From Lycocorax pyrrhopterus obiensis (taxonomy: Eukaryota; Chordata; Aves; Passeriformes; Paradisaeidae): a DNA stretch of 64,000 bases. A program made the translations under genes and the position numbers. Under the pieces are notes generated by a model that worked only from the letters and a program-made list of their open reading frames with translations, made no database searches and was not told the DNA's origin. Positions within the stretch are counted from its first letter, which is position 1. Each line of letters starts with the position of its first letter. The stretch is from positions 133,061,431 to 133,125,430 of the forward strand of contig JACSVZ010000002.1 in assembly GCA_014706295.1 (NCBI GenBank). Direction: 5' to 3'. Shown in pieces: positions 50,521 to 61,604 of this stretch.

Positions 50521-51108
50521 TGTATTGGGTTTCCATGGCAAGATTTTGGAAGTGGGAAGGCTATAGGGTTGGGTTCTGTGAGAAGTTACTAGAAACTTCC
50601 TCTATGTCCAATGGAGCCAATGTCAAGCAGCTCCAAGATGGACCTGGAGCTGGCCAAAGCTGAGCCCGTCAGTGACAGTGGCAGCACCTCTGGGGGAATG
50701 TATTAAAGAAGGAGAAAAAACCTGTGCAGCTATGGATGGAGCCTGAAGGAGACTGTGACCCTGTAAGACACTTATGCTGGAGCAGCCTTCTGGCAGGAGT
50801 TGTGTCCTTGGGGGGGACCCACACTGGAGCAGCCTGTTCCTGAAGAACTGCACTCCATGGAAGGGACCCATGCTGGAGCAGTTCATGATAACTGTAGTCT
50901 GTGGGAAGGACCCACTTTGGAGAAGTTCACAGAGGACTGTCTGCCACGGGAGTGACCCCACACTGGCACAGAGAAAGAGTGTGAGGGGTCCTCCCCCTGA
51001 GGAAGAAACAGCAGCAAAGACAATGTGTGGTGAACTGACTGCAGCTCCCATTCTCTGTGGGAGATTGAGAGTTGACAATACTTCTCACCTCCCTCTCGAC
51101 ACTCCAAT
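50521..51108 (+). mobile_element. 3'-truncated LTR related to the intron 1 LTR (family A)
   Basis: Starts at an intact TGTATTGGGTTTCCATGGCA terminus and follows the element at 22481 in order: GAAACTTCCTCTATGTCCAA, AGCAGCTCCAAGATGGACC, repeated GGAGCAG/GGACCC modules, and the GACTGCAGCTCCCATTCTCT segment. Similarity fades near 51108, and the 3' part with the polyadenylation region and the CCCACTACA end is missing. No 3' target duplication can be checked. Open frames on both strands arise from the repeated modules. Confidence 0.85.
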
Positions 51109-54100
51109 AGGAAAACACTAATTTACTAATAACCTCATCACAGCTGTCTCGCTTTCCATTTTCACTGTTTCAGACAGGAACATATACACTGGCACCATGT
51201 GTCATTGATAGAAAAGTATTTGGGATTTCTTTCAGCAAAGATTCTGCTCACAAAACTTCATACAAGAGAGGGAGAAAACTTGTGTTCCTTAGGGCATGAA
51301 ACCCATATAACAGAATTGCATAGCTTTTTCATATGATCTTCTTAATAACGTTCCAGTGCTTTGTGGCTAAGTTCCTAATTACAAATATCTATAGCCTGGC
51401 TTCTGAAAAACAAAATACTACTTTAGTTCTCTTAACACTGTCAGCAGCAATATGTAATGAGAGGATGTGTTTATACTGTTGGACTGAATTTCTCACAAGG
51501 TGTTCTAGTCCACATTCATCCATACTGCCTATGTGTTGATCTGTCTGCAAGGAAAAGTCTGGAGGCGGGCAGATGGTTTCAAAGCAACCGCAAGTGGTCA
51601 CAGCTGACATGATTCCAGTTGGGGTTCCAGTTTGCCTGCCTGCTGTCCCCACATACTCTGCCTCTTCCTTGCTCTGTGCCACCAAGCACAAGGCACCTTA
51701 ACTGTGCCCGATGCTGTGACACGCGGTGCTGGAGTGAGCAGCTCTCACCTTCTCACTGCCACTGTAACAGCAGCAAAGGTGGTGAGGATGAGCATTGTTT
51801 TCCCACAAGTAATAGTTTGGTTGCATGAATCTGTCCCAGGCCTGGTACACACAGATCAGGAAACCATTTCACTTTGAAATAAAACTCCAGTGTGGAATAT
51901 CCTTGTTCCCCTGAAACAAATCTTCAGTTTTGAGTAGCTCACCATATTTACCCTTGCTACTAAACTGGTCCTTGTCCTTTACAAAGTGTCTATGACCAAA
52001 TCAGATCATCCATCCTGTGTATATTAGTTTCCAAGACACAGAAGACAGACTGTTTCTTCCCAGGCCCAGTCTGTGGCCATGATAGTGACACTTTTCCTCC
52101 AGTCGAGGATAAGTCAAAGCTAAGCTGTCTGACCTAGCCAGCATTATGGCATTGCTCTGCAAGCAAGCTGGTGCAGGTATGCTTGCTGTTGGTGAGGGGA
52201 GCAAAGCTGAAGGGCAGACAATGTCATCTTTAGAGAGGGGACATGCTCTGCACACACTTGCTTATGGAGGGTATGCTGACAGCCAGTGGCCAGAGCTGAG
52301 TGCCTGGGATTAGGAAGACTCTTGAAAGGACTACCCCCTCTCCCAGTCTCCTCCACATACACATTTTTGCTGTTCTCCCTTCATCCACCCAGGAGTAAAG
52401 CAAGCTCTGTGACGGGGTTCTACACTCTACTAGTCACACTTGCAGCTCCTCAGACCTATACCGCAAATCTAGTTCTCATCTATCAGCCGTGTAAATAGGC
52501 AAATTTCAAGTCTTCGTAGTTGCAGGCTGTGGTCAACAGCCTGTAGTTGTTAAAACACTCCAGACTAGATCACAATTTTTTCCAGTGTGGGTCAATGTGG
52601 CATTAAGCAGAGGTACTATAATCAGAACACACCACCACTTCACTAATCACAAATGCCCATTTTGCTTTCCAAGGACTCATGAAGGAGCCATGGGTTCTCT
52701 AACCACGTCTCTATATTTAGGTCAAGCATTAAGACAGACAGACAGACAGTAGGGTAGTATCATTAGCATGGTGCCTTCAGGGAGACAGCTGTATCTGCCA
52801 GGAAACCAGGTGTTGCAACCTGGGGCCAGAGATCTTTTCCAGGCAATTCTCCTGGATCAAGGCCTGCAAAGAAATGAGCCCAGCCTCAAGAAAATAATGC
52901 GAGTAGTGATCTGGGAGGAGCCTGACTTCTAATGTAGAGTCTGCCCTCTTCTCTTTTCCAACATATTGGGAGGCATAGGAGAGTGAAGATTTGTTCCTGG
53001 GAGACTTCTTTGTGGCTGTAAGTACATGCTCAAAATGACAGGATGAAGAAATGAAAAATGGGACACAAAAAATGTGAACATCAGCACTAAGTTTCTGTGC
53101 CTGATTTTTGCCCATTCCTGTTAAACTGCCCATAATCAGAGAAGATGTGTTACAGCAGGTTCTGTAGCACCCAGCTGCCACAGCCATGCAGCAGTCTCTG
53201 TCAGCCATGCAAACCCAGAGGATGAGGAGGAACACAGCATTTGGACCTGTTAAGATCTGAAAAAGTAACACTAAGCATATGTTCTGGAAAACACAGGCCT
53301 GATTTCCAGTTGGAATATTTTAAACTATTTCCAGGCCAAGATGGACAGAGAAGGATAATGAGGTTTTTGCCTTTGGGCTAGAGGTACCTCAAAAAGAACA
53401 GTAAAAAGCAGTGGTCCCAGTGGATAGGGCTATTCCCCCAAGAAGGACAGATGCATCTTCTCTGTGATGTAAAAGACAGAGCTTTTTCTTTTGCTGCTCT
53501 ATAGCAGAGTTGCAATAGAGCAACTGTTTCGCTGAATAGAAAATATCTGCTCTTTGGTTTTGCATGGGAGTTGGCTCCTGGCAGAAGGAGAGGATGCTTT
53601 CCTCCTCTTGAGGTTTTGTGCGCATTGTGGGTTGCGTTAGATGTGGCAGGGCAAGTGATTTCACTAGTGCATTTTGGTTTCCTTATTTTAAAACTGCAAA
53701 GAACAGATGAGTCCATCCTTGATTGGAAGTTTTGGCCAAATATTTCTTAAACTGTATTTTCAGAACTGCAAAATATCTTAGGATTGTTCCAAAATCAAAT
53801 CACTTCAGTACCTGTCTACTCATTGTCTGAACTAAGCAGCAATAAAGTTGTGGCAATAGCTAAAGAAAAAGATACAGGTGCTGACATTTATATGCAGAGG
53901 GAAAAACATTCTTTATGAGTCTAATGGTATGCATTTGGTTCTGCTGTTTGTGCACTCAGAAACAAACAAACAAACCAAAAAGCGAATACATAATGATGGT
54001 TGCTCCTGATGCAGAGGTATGAGTGGTCAAGTACATGGTCATATCAATGGCAATGTCTCATTACCTAGTGGAGTTCCACTCAGGGATGGGTCTCCAGAGC

Positions 54101-55138
54101 TGCTGACTGTGTAGAGTAGGCATAAGCAGGTTACCAGGTGGCATAACCTGCATTAATTCTGTTTGATATTGAGGAAAAGGTAAGTATTGGTGAGTTAGGA
54201 GCAGGCATCATGTGGCCTTCCAGTCACAGGTCTCATGGGACTTGCTGTCAGCCATGGGAGCACTAGGCAGCATGATCATACAGATGGCCTAACAGTCCAG
54301 TGGAGGCTTAAATTATATATTGATCATATTTCCCATGTTACATTTTAATCTGATTATTACATTTAAAATGCCTACTTTACATATCTTCTACTGGTAGATC
54401 ACTGAAGCCAAACAGTAACTTTTAAGCAACAACAGAATAATTTTAAGAATGCAATAAGAAACAAATGAAATTACAGCAGGACTTCTGCTGTGACTGCAAT
54501 CCAATTTCTCACTGAGCATGATCAGCTCTTCCTCTCTTTATGAGGAGCGTGATAGACAGGACCTGCCCTTTGCTCTGTGAACAGATGTAGGGCTGGTGGA
54601 GCAAATTGTTTCTGGTGACGACTGCTTTGGCTCACCAAAGATACTAGAATTCAGAAACATTCTAATTATATAAATGGTGAATTGGCACTGGCAGTCCTTA
54701 TTCCAGTGTTAAAGTGGGTGTCAGTGTCACCACCTCTTGCTAATTCCCTGCATTATGCAGTACATGTAGATGAAGGCAGCAAAGTATTTCCTTTACCTCA
54801 AGCTATGAAATAATTAAAAGTACAACAATTTAAATCCCTTAGTGCTGAAGGGAGAGGTAAAGGCAGTGGAAGGGCTAAAGGTGGGCAAGAGGTAGATAAG
54901 AGGTGGGCAGTCAAGCTGTCTCTTCTCAGTCTCAAAACTCATTCAGTTGTAAATCAGATGACCTTTGTGCTACTTTTTCATTTACTTTTCAAGGAGAGAT
55001 TCAGAAAACCCAGTAGCCTAAAGCAAAATCTTAGCAAGCCAGGCTGCAAGTCAAGGCTTGCTTTTTGTGACCTTTACTCATGAAGACTGTCTTTACTTTC
55101 TGAAATGGTTTTCTTTTACCCATTGTCAGAGACTGAAA
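51109..55138. other. Intergenic DNA, somewhat higher GC
   Basis: About 4 kb of unique sequence of slightly higher GC than its surroundings. Contains the short GACA repeat and several open frames of 70-164 codons, the longest at 52777-53271 on the minus strand. None shows a recognisable domain or splice pattern. Decayed retroviral internal sequence cannot be excluded. Confidence 0.65.
52733..52749 (+). repeat. short (GACA)n repeat
   Basis: Four tandem GACA units. Confidence 0.9.
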
Positions 55139-56148
55139 TGTTATGGTTCATGGCCTAAACATTGTTATGAAGGACCTTTTGCCCATGATGACAAAACTGT
55201 ATAAAGAAGCTGTGACCACCAAAGCCCTCCCCTTCCTGAAGATGCCTCCTAAGGGGAACTTTGGACTGTGAGTTAAGCCACCTAAGGGAACTTGAGATCA
55301 GATAAAGGTGACACTATCATTCAATCATCTCAGGTCTAGGAAAAAGCAAACAAGGCTGAGGGAGAAGAATGCATCCACAAGAAAGCCAACCACAGCAGCT
55401 GTCCTGAAAATCATCCCTGTCTGGGTTCCATGGGGTGGGGGAAGCCATAGCTCTCAGTCTCTCTGCTGAGGCCAGGTTTGCACAGACTCCCCCTAACCAA
55501 GGAGGGAGAAGGAGAGTTTCGGGTGTGTGGCATAACCTCAGGTCAGAGACAGCGAACACCCATCGTCCCTTACACAAACTAGTTCAGTTGTAAAAATCCC
55601 AACCCCGTGAAGGCCACATCCATGGGACATTCATGTGAGAAGCAGCTGAGAGGGTGTCATAATCCATCAAAGACCCCCCAAAGTGCTCCCCAGACTTATT
55701 CCTGAGGCCTTGCACCACAACACTGCACATGATGCAAAGAGACTTAACAGATCCAGTGTCTGTTCCAAGAGACAGTATCAAACTTGCCCCCACCCTGCTC
55801 CCCTACAGGGGAATGTACCTGGGCATTCCCACCTGTCTTAAATGTATATTAATCCATCAGACTCTATGTTTTTTGGGGGGACCCGCACCACCAAGAAAAC
55901 TGGATGGAGAGGATCAACGGGACATTGTTGGGATCCATGGAGTCATGATATTTTCTACTTAATCTGTCTCTGTCACTCTCTTTCTGTCCCCTCACCTCTT
56001 TTCTCTTTCTTTCTCTCTGTCTCTCTGTCTGTCTCTCTTTCATTTACTTTTAAATAAAATCCATACTATTGACTTTGGCATATAGTCTTCTTTGCACCTT
56101 AATTCAGGCAGAGGCACTTCTAATAATTTTAATAACCAGATCATAACA
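55139..56148 (+). mobile_element. LTR, 1.0 kb, third ERV family (plus orientation)
   Basis: Begins TGTTATGGTTCATGG and ends CCAGATCATAACA, so the termini are TGTTATG...CATAACA inverted repeats. An AATAAA signal lies at 56053 after a CT-rich tract (about 55974-56040). The middle (about 55640-55850) is clearly homologous, in reverse complement, to 57600-57790. No target duplication is visible in the flanks (CTGAAA, CCCATG). No internal retroviral genes are attached. Confidence 0.8.
55974..56040 (+). repeat. CT-rich tract in the LTR at 55139
   Basis: Pyrimidine-rich CTCT/CTGT simple sequence just upstream of the LTR polyadenylation signal. Confidence 0.85.
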
Positions 56149-57194
56149 CCCATGTAGTAGGTATTTTCCAACCAGTGGGGAAAATGCAAAACTTGTCAAA
56201 AAAAGCATAAAATTCATGAACAGTAATTGAAAGGATGCAGTTTATGATAGGCTGCATCTTGGTGCCTGAGCTTGGCAGGAGAATTTACTTCTGTTAAGTA
56301 GTAGCTTCTGGTCCATAAAACACTCTTGATTATATCATTTTCTGGATTTAATTGAGAGTCAAGTTGTAGAGGGCAGCATGGTATAAAATGTGACAGGTAT
56401 TGTACATGGAAACCTTTATTGTAAATGCCGTGAATTGGATGATGCAAAAAGATGTAAGGTAAACACAGAAATTGTTAGAAAGGTTCTATAAGGGAAAACT
56501 GAATGATATGATGAAAAGGGAGGCCAGCTGCAGATGAATGCAGAGCTGGCTACATTTAATCTGTGCTAGAGGGAAGACAAGGCTCAAGGAGGTCAAGCTG
56601 CAGCAAAGCCACCATAGTCAGGATGGGAGATGATGAGCACCTATAAATAAGCTATGATCTAAGAACTACCTAATAGGATGTGAAGGGTGAAGGGAGAGCT
56701 TGATTCCAATTTGGTTGGAAAACTTTAAGATTGCAGTAATAATTCCAGCATCCACTTCAGAACTGAAGTTCAATGGAGCAATACATTATTAATTTCCCTC
56801 CTTTTCTGTACATCTTCTTTCCCCAGAGTGCTATCACTGTCTGTGAGTTCACTTTCGATGCACCCTTCTGTTTCAGCAATGATTCTTTTGTTTCCATCAT
56901 CTTTCCTTCTCCCAGGCTCTTTTTTTTCTTCTGCTTTTTCATAGCTCCCTGCCATTAATTTCCATCTATTTCCCCTCTTACCTTGCTTAGTCCATGTCCC
57001 TCTTTACCAGCTCAGTCCTAGTAAATGCCTGCAGATAAAAAAGACGTTAGATTCATCACTGACTGCTGTTTTTAAATGCAACTCCCGATTTCAGCAGCCA
57101 GAAGCCTTTCATTGGCATCATGCTAGAATAACGACACAGGTGGGCAAAGGGAATTGGACTCCCATATTTACAGTTGTTAAAATTACAGACTCAG
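56149..57194. other. Spacer between the two oppositely oriented sister LTRs
   Basis: About 1 kb with no recognisable retroviral gene, primer binding site or polypurine tract, so the two LTRs do not look like the ends of one provirus. Confidence 0.7.
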
Positions 57195-58213
57195 TGTTAC
57201 GACCTGTCCCTGAAGGTGAGGGTAACAGAAGTTCTTTTTAATAGATTCCCTTGGGGTGGATTAGAGTGAAACACTGAATGATCAGTGTTTAAATATATAT
57301 ATATATATATGTAGGGTTTATTTTAGAACAATTTGGTTGCAATAGAAAGGAGGCATGTAGCCATTTTTGTTATTACTCTCTATAGTAATATAACAATACA
57401 AAAGTATAAAGGTTTCACTTAAGAAAATATATAAGGAAAAGAAAGAAAAAGAAATGATAGGAGTAGATAGTGGAGGGAAAAGATATCACCACCTGTAGAT
57501 CCAGAAATGAGACTTGATCATTTCAATTTCGATGTCTGTTGGTTGAAGTGGTTGTTACAGTCTTGATCCATCAGGGTAGGGGAGGCCCATGAAACATTGA
57601 CTTCAATGGGTTAGTATAAATTCGGGTTTATGTGGGAATGCCCAGGTACCTCCCCTGACGTAACCCTGCGGATCTGTTGCAACACTGTGCATCATGCACA
57701 GTCCTCTGGTAGAAGGCCTCAGAAATGTGTCTGGGGGCACTTTGGGGGCCTTTGATAGTGCATGACACCTTCTAAGACATGACAGCTGTCTCTCACACCA
57801 GCCAGCATAGTTGAGCCAGTTATGCCCCATCACAAGAGATAAATACCTTCAGGCCTACATGTGAATGTCTTGGTACTTCCCTGGAGCGGGGGAAGTTTTA
57901 CAACTGAGACAGTTGTGTGAGGGAGGAAATTGGCTTGATAAAAAGCATTATCCCACCTAGTAGCATCTGTTTCTTACTGGTGTTCTCCCTTATGTGGCTC
58001 AAAACCCAGCTTGTTACTAAACAAAGGTCAGTTTGTTGTGGTCATCTTCTGGTGATGAGTGCTCACCCCTTCCTTCTTATGCGGATCAGAGATTTCACCA
58101 CCACACACAAAAACCTCTCCTCCCCCCTTTGGTTGGAGGTGCAAATCTGGCCTCACCAAAACACTGTGTTGCTTTTGCACATGGCTGATTGTTTGAGTCA
58201 TTAACCATTAACT
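57195..58213 (-). mobile_element. LTR, about 1.0 kb, same family as 55139, minus orientation
   Basis: On the plus strand it starts TGTTACGACCTG (reverse complement of a GGTCGTAACA 3' end) and ends near ACCATTAACT (reverse complement of a mutated TGTTATGG start). The reverse complement carries the same landmarks as the 55139 copy in the same order: the CCCCCAAAGTGC segment, CTGAGGCCTT, GCATGATGCA, ACCTGGGCATTCCCAC and an AAATAAA signal, followed here by a (TA)n expansion. Flanks CTCAG (left) and TTCAG (58215-58219) may be a mutated 5-bp target duplication. The right edge is uncertain by a few bases. Confidence 0.78.
57291..57311. repeat. (TA)n expansion inside the minus-strand LTR
   Basis: Ten or so TA units lie next to the AAATAAA signal of the 57195 LTR. 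The sister LTR at 55139 has only a short ATACTATTG-type sequence here, so the expansion arose after insertion or in a different subfamily. Confidence 0.8.
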
Positions 58214-61200
58214 TTTCAGTCTCCCAGTCCGTAAGGCTCAAAAAGAGTTGAAACTCTGCAGATAGTTCCGCATCATGCCCTTACACATGCAGAGTTGTTT
58301 CTCCTCTCTGCTACACCTCCAGCATATAGGGTCAAGGTGCTGGAGGACAGCTGTAGCTCAAAGTGGGGAGGTCATTTATGAGACCAAGAAACATCTCTTT
58401 TAGAGCGACTGACTGCTTCCCACAACACATCAAGATGCAGCACTGCAGTAGAATCTGGGGGTAAATCAGGATACCCTTGACTGTGAGCAAGGCTACCAAA
58501 CATCTGGGGTTTGCACAGACTTGACTTTTTTCCAGCCCCTAAAATATTTCTGGGTGAACAGCTGACACATGAAAGCCCTTTGACAACAAAATCGTTGTCC
58601 CTACTGTACTTTGTTGTCACAAACTGATGTTGGCCTGATGCTTCTCTTAGTGCTCTTACACAACAAAAAGATCATATCCTCTGCATTTGGCAGCACAGAT
58701 CCTAATCCTGACTCTAAAGACTGTCTACCAAAATTTTCCCTCAGCCAAAAGACCAAGTGGTTAACAAAGAGGAAAACCATAACAGTCCAGCTGTAAACAA
58801 TGAATGGGTGTTTCCAGTGTCCCAAGGATAACCACAGTCCAGTATTTGGATTATCCAACAGCATCAGGCAGTGCCACAACTGATGGCCCTGGTGCAGGGA
58901 CAATCCTCAAACTCCTCTAAAACTAAATGCAGATTGGTAGTCAAAGACTGGTCAGTCTGATCTAACATTTTCATGGATGGTCCAAGTGATAAAAGCATTA
59001 AAACCACTGTACATGCTCTGCACAGTCACAGAACTCCTATGAACATCAAGGAAGGATGAGATAGCCACACTGAACACAGAGTCTGCCTATGAGACAGCGA
59101 CTATCTTTTTCTGGCACAAAGGGTCACACAGTGACAAGGGGTTGCTACATAGCTGGAGACTATGCATCCATGTGGAGGGAAAACTCTTGTAAATCTAAAA
59201 TATGGACAACAAAATGTATTGGTTTATTTGTTTTCTTTGCTAGGGTGTTTTTTTGTTTGGTTGGTTTTTTAGTTATTGACATAATTTTTCTGATTGCATT
59301 GCAAGCTAGTTTCTTGGAATTTTTTAGTACCATGAGAGTAAAACAACATGTGCCAATGCACATGTTCTTACACAGTAAGTACTGCAATCAATATAATTCC
59401 TACTAATTGCTTCCTCTGGAAAAAGGGAGGATTTCTTCCTCTCCCTTTGGTATGGGCATTTCTGCCAATTGTTAACATTTTTTTAAAACATCTGTCTTTT
59501 GAGTAGTATGCTCTCCTAGAGATGACGCTGCCAAAAAAATATGCTTAAATTAGGCACTCTGTTTTCAAACCTGGCTACTTAAAACTTAATTGTATAAATA
59601 AAACTGTAGTCAGTGAAAATTCTCACTAGTTTGTCTGTTAGCATCAGTAATGTTAAGTATCAGTTCTCTAGAAAATTAAGACTCCAATAAAATCATCTGC
59701 CACTAATTAAAAATGGTTGTTTTAATGATTTATTTTGATATCTGAATGTTGAAAGCAATGTAAATGAGACATCTGCAGAACTAATATTCAGTACATCATG
59801 AACTCTCAACTGCTGTCCATCAGTTTATTAATAACTATCACATGCATAGTTAGAATTAAAAATTTAGATTTGCTTCTTTGCTTTGATAAATTCATTTATA
59901 AAAGGTCTGCAACACAGTATCAGTGTAAAAACCTCTTTTGCCCTGACCTCAGAAAGATTTTTTAAACTCCTGAGAGCTTTTGTTGGTTAGCTGTTAGAGC
60001 ACGTGGGAAGATAGGACCAAATGTACAATTTTGGAGAATACAGCTGCCATTAGTTAAGCACAGAACATGAATTAGAGTGTCTGTACTGCTGAAAATGTTC
60101 AGAGCCTTTTTAAAAAAAAGCCTCCATTTTATATCAGCCAATTTAAATGCATTAGTTTTAAGAGTTTTTTTGCAATTTGTCATGACAAGAAGCCAAGATT
60201 TTTTATGGTCTTTCATATAGAAAAAGCATTGGATTATGTTAAATACTGTATGTGTGTGTGTATATATATATATTTATATATATATAAAATATATATATAT
60301 ATACATACACACATATATTCCATATAAAAGCTATCTTCAGGATACATAGAGACTGCAAAACCAGCTAAAGTTAAATGTGTCAGCACAACCTCTTGCATAT
60401 TCATTACATGCAGTTTTCACACTACTGTGTATGAAGTACTTTAAACCTGTTTTCACTAGAAAAACCGTCCTGTTCTATAAGATCCATAGCAGCACACCCT
60501 GCTAAAATAGGCTTTTTGACAGCCCTACAGGCTGAGTGTGCTATTGCATTCTTGGTTCTTAGTTGCCTACTCTTTGCTGGGAGCTGTTGCCATCCCCATT
60601 TTGCAGGTAGGAAAATCAGGGGGATACTTCCCTTTTACACTTGCTGTCAGTATGGCCAGTGGATTCAGTCCACCCAGGTCTCTGGTTTCAGTTCACCCAG
60701 ATGGCTCAGAAGTGGCGGCATGATTATTTTCGTTCAAAAAGCTGTGGATGGGGAGAGGCTTACAATGAGCAGCTTGGGTACAATAATATCTCCAGTCAAT
60801 ACAGCCAGCTTGGACAAGGAGGGGCATCCACAGTCTCACTTACACCAGCAAAACAGTATTTTTGCTGACATGGCTATTACCAATTCCCAGGACAGAATTA
60901 AGGCATATAGCACTTGTTCATCTGCTTTCTTTTTTACATTTTTAAACTTTATCTCTCAGTGGAGTCTCTGCCTGTAGAAACCAAAAAATGACAGTGAAAT
61001 ACCACGAGATTTTAGACTTAGACCTGACATTACATCTTTGCCTTGAACAGCATCCAAAATTTTGAAACTGATTACCACATGGATCACAGGTCTTCATGTA
61101 ATAATCATGATGAAAAAAGCAGTGATTAAGACGTGGATCACAGGTCGGCCTAGAAAATCCTTTTAAAAAACAGAAATCAGCTCCTGAGGCAAAGCTAATG

Positions 61201-61382
61201 ATTTACCTTTGGAATAAGGTAAATCTGGTACTTGCTTACTTGAAGTTCCAGCTTTGATGTCGTGGTTTTTCAGTTCCCTTGCATTATTGACTCCCATGAC
61301 TACCTCTGTAAAGATATGGCCTGCATAGGCCCATGGTGTAAGCAGCATCCCATGTTGTTCCCATGTAAGCAGCTCCCATGTC
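58214..61382. other. Intergenic DNA, possibly with decayed ERV remnants
   Basis: Two adjoining minus-strand open frames at 58372-58620 and 58601-58903 lie just upstream (in LTR orientation) of the 57195 LTR, where internal retroviral sequence would be expected, but I recognise no conserved gag, pol or env motif. The palindromic AT repeat is at 60249. The 153-codon frame at 60516-60977 is not supported as a gene. Nothing else recognised. Confidence 0.6.
60249..60317. repeat. (TG)n(TA)n(CA)n palindromic microsatellite
   Basis: A TATGTGTGTGTGTATATA arm, an AT-rich centre and a TATATACATACACACATA arm form a near-perfect inverted repeat of about 69 bp, able in principle to form a hairpin or cruciform. 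Confidence 0.88.
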
Positions 61383-61604
61383 TGTCGCTGTTTTCCCCAC
61401 GGACGAGCAGAGAAACGACACAAAGTCCGGGCTCAGGGATAGATGGACGTGCTTTAATGAATTCTCAGAAGACTTTTATATGTTAGTTCACAAAGTGTAT
61501 TAAATGGCATAAGGTAATTGGTTTTTTGCCATCCACCCCCTAAGGGGATTGGTCAAGTTCTAAGACACCCATCTCTGAATGTTTTTCTAGTTAGAACCAT
61601 AACA
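61383..61604 (-). mobile_element. Compact 222-bp LTR, minus orientation
   Basis: On the minus strand it starts TGTTATGGTTCTAACTAG and ends AACAGCGACA. A TATA box (ATATAAAAGT, plus 61472-61482) is followed about 15 bp later by an ATTAAAG polyadenylation-type signal (61453-61459), then a GC-rich R/U5-like stretch. Such compact spacing is typical of short alpha/beta-type avian retroviral LTRs. No clear target duplication or primer binding site is visible. It could be a solo LTR or one end of a decayed provirus. Confidence 0.72.

Noticed and set aside
52777..53271. 164-codon minus-strand open frame
   Set aside because: Longest frame in the distal region, but no recognisable domain, retroviral motif or splice support; expected by chance in sequence of this length.
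55139..58213. A provirus bounded by the two sister LTRs
   Set aside because: The LTRs are in opposite orientation and the spacer is only about 1 kb with no retroviral sequence.
58372..58903. Two adjoining minus-strand frames as a retroviral env or gag remnant
   Set aside because: The position next to a minus-strand LTR is suggestive, but I recognise no conserved retroviral motif and no polypurine tract before the LTR. A translated search against ERV proteins would decide.
60516..60977. 153-codon plus-strand open frame with a hydrophobic start
   Set aside because: Resembles a signal peptide only superficially, starts at a non-ATG codon in this track, and has no family resemblance or supporting structure.
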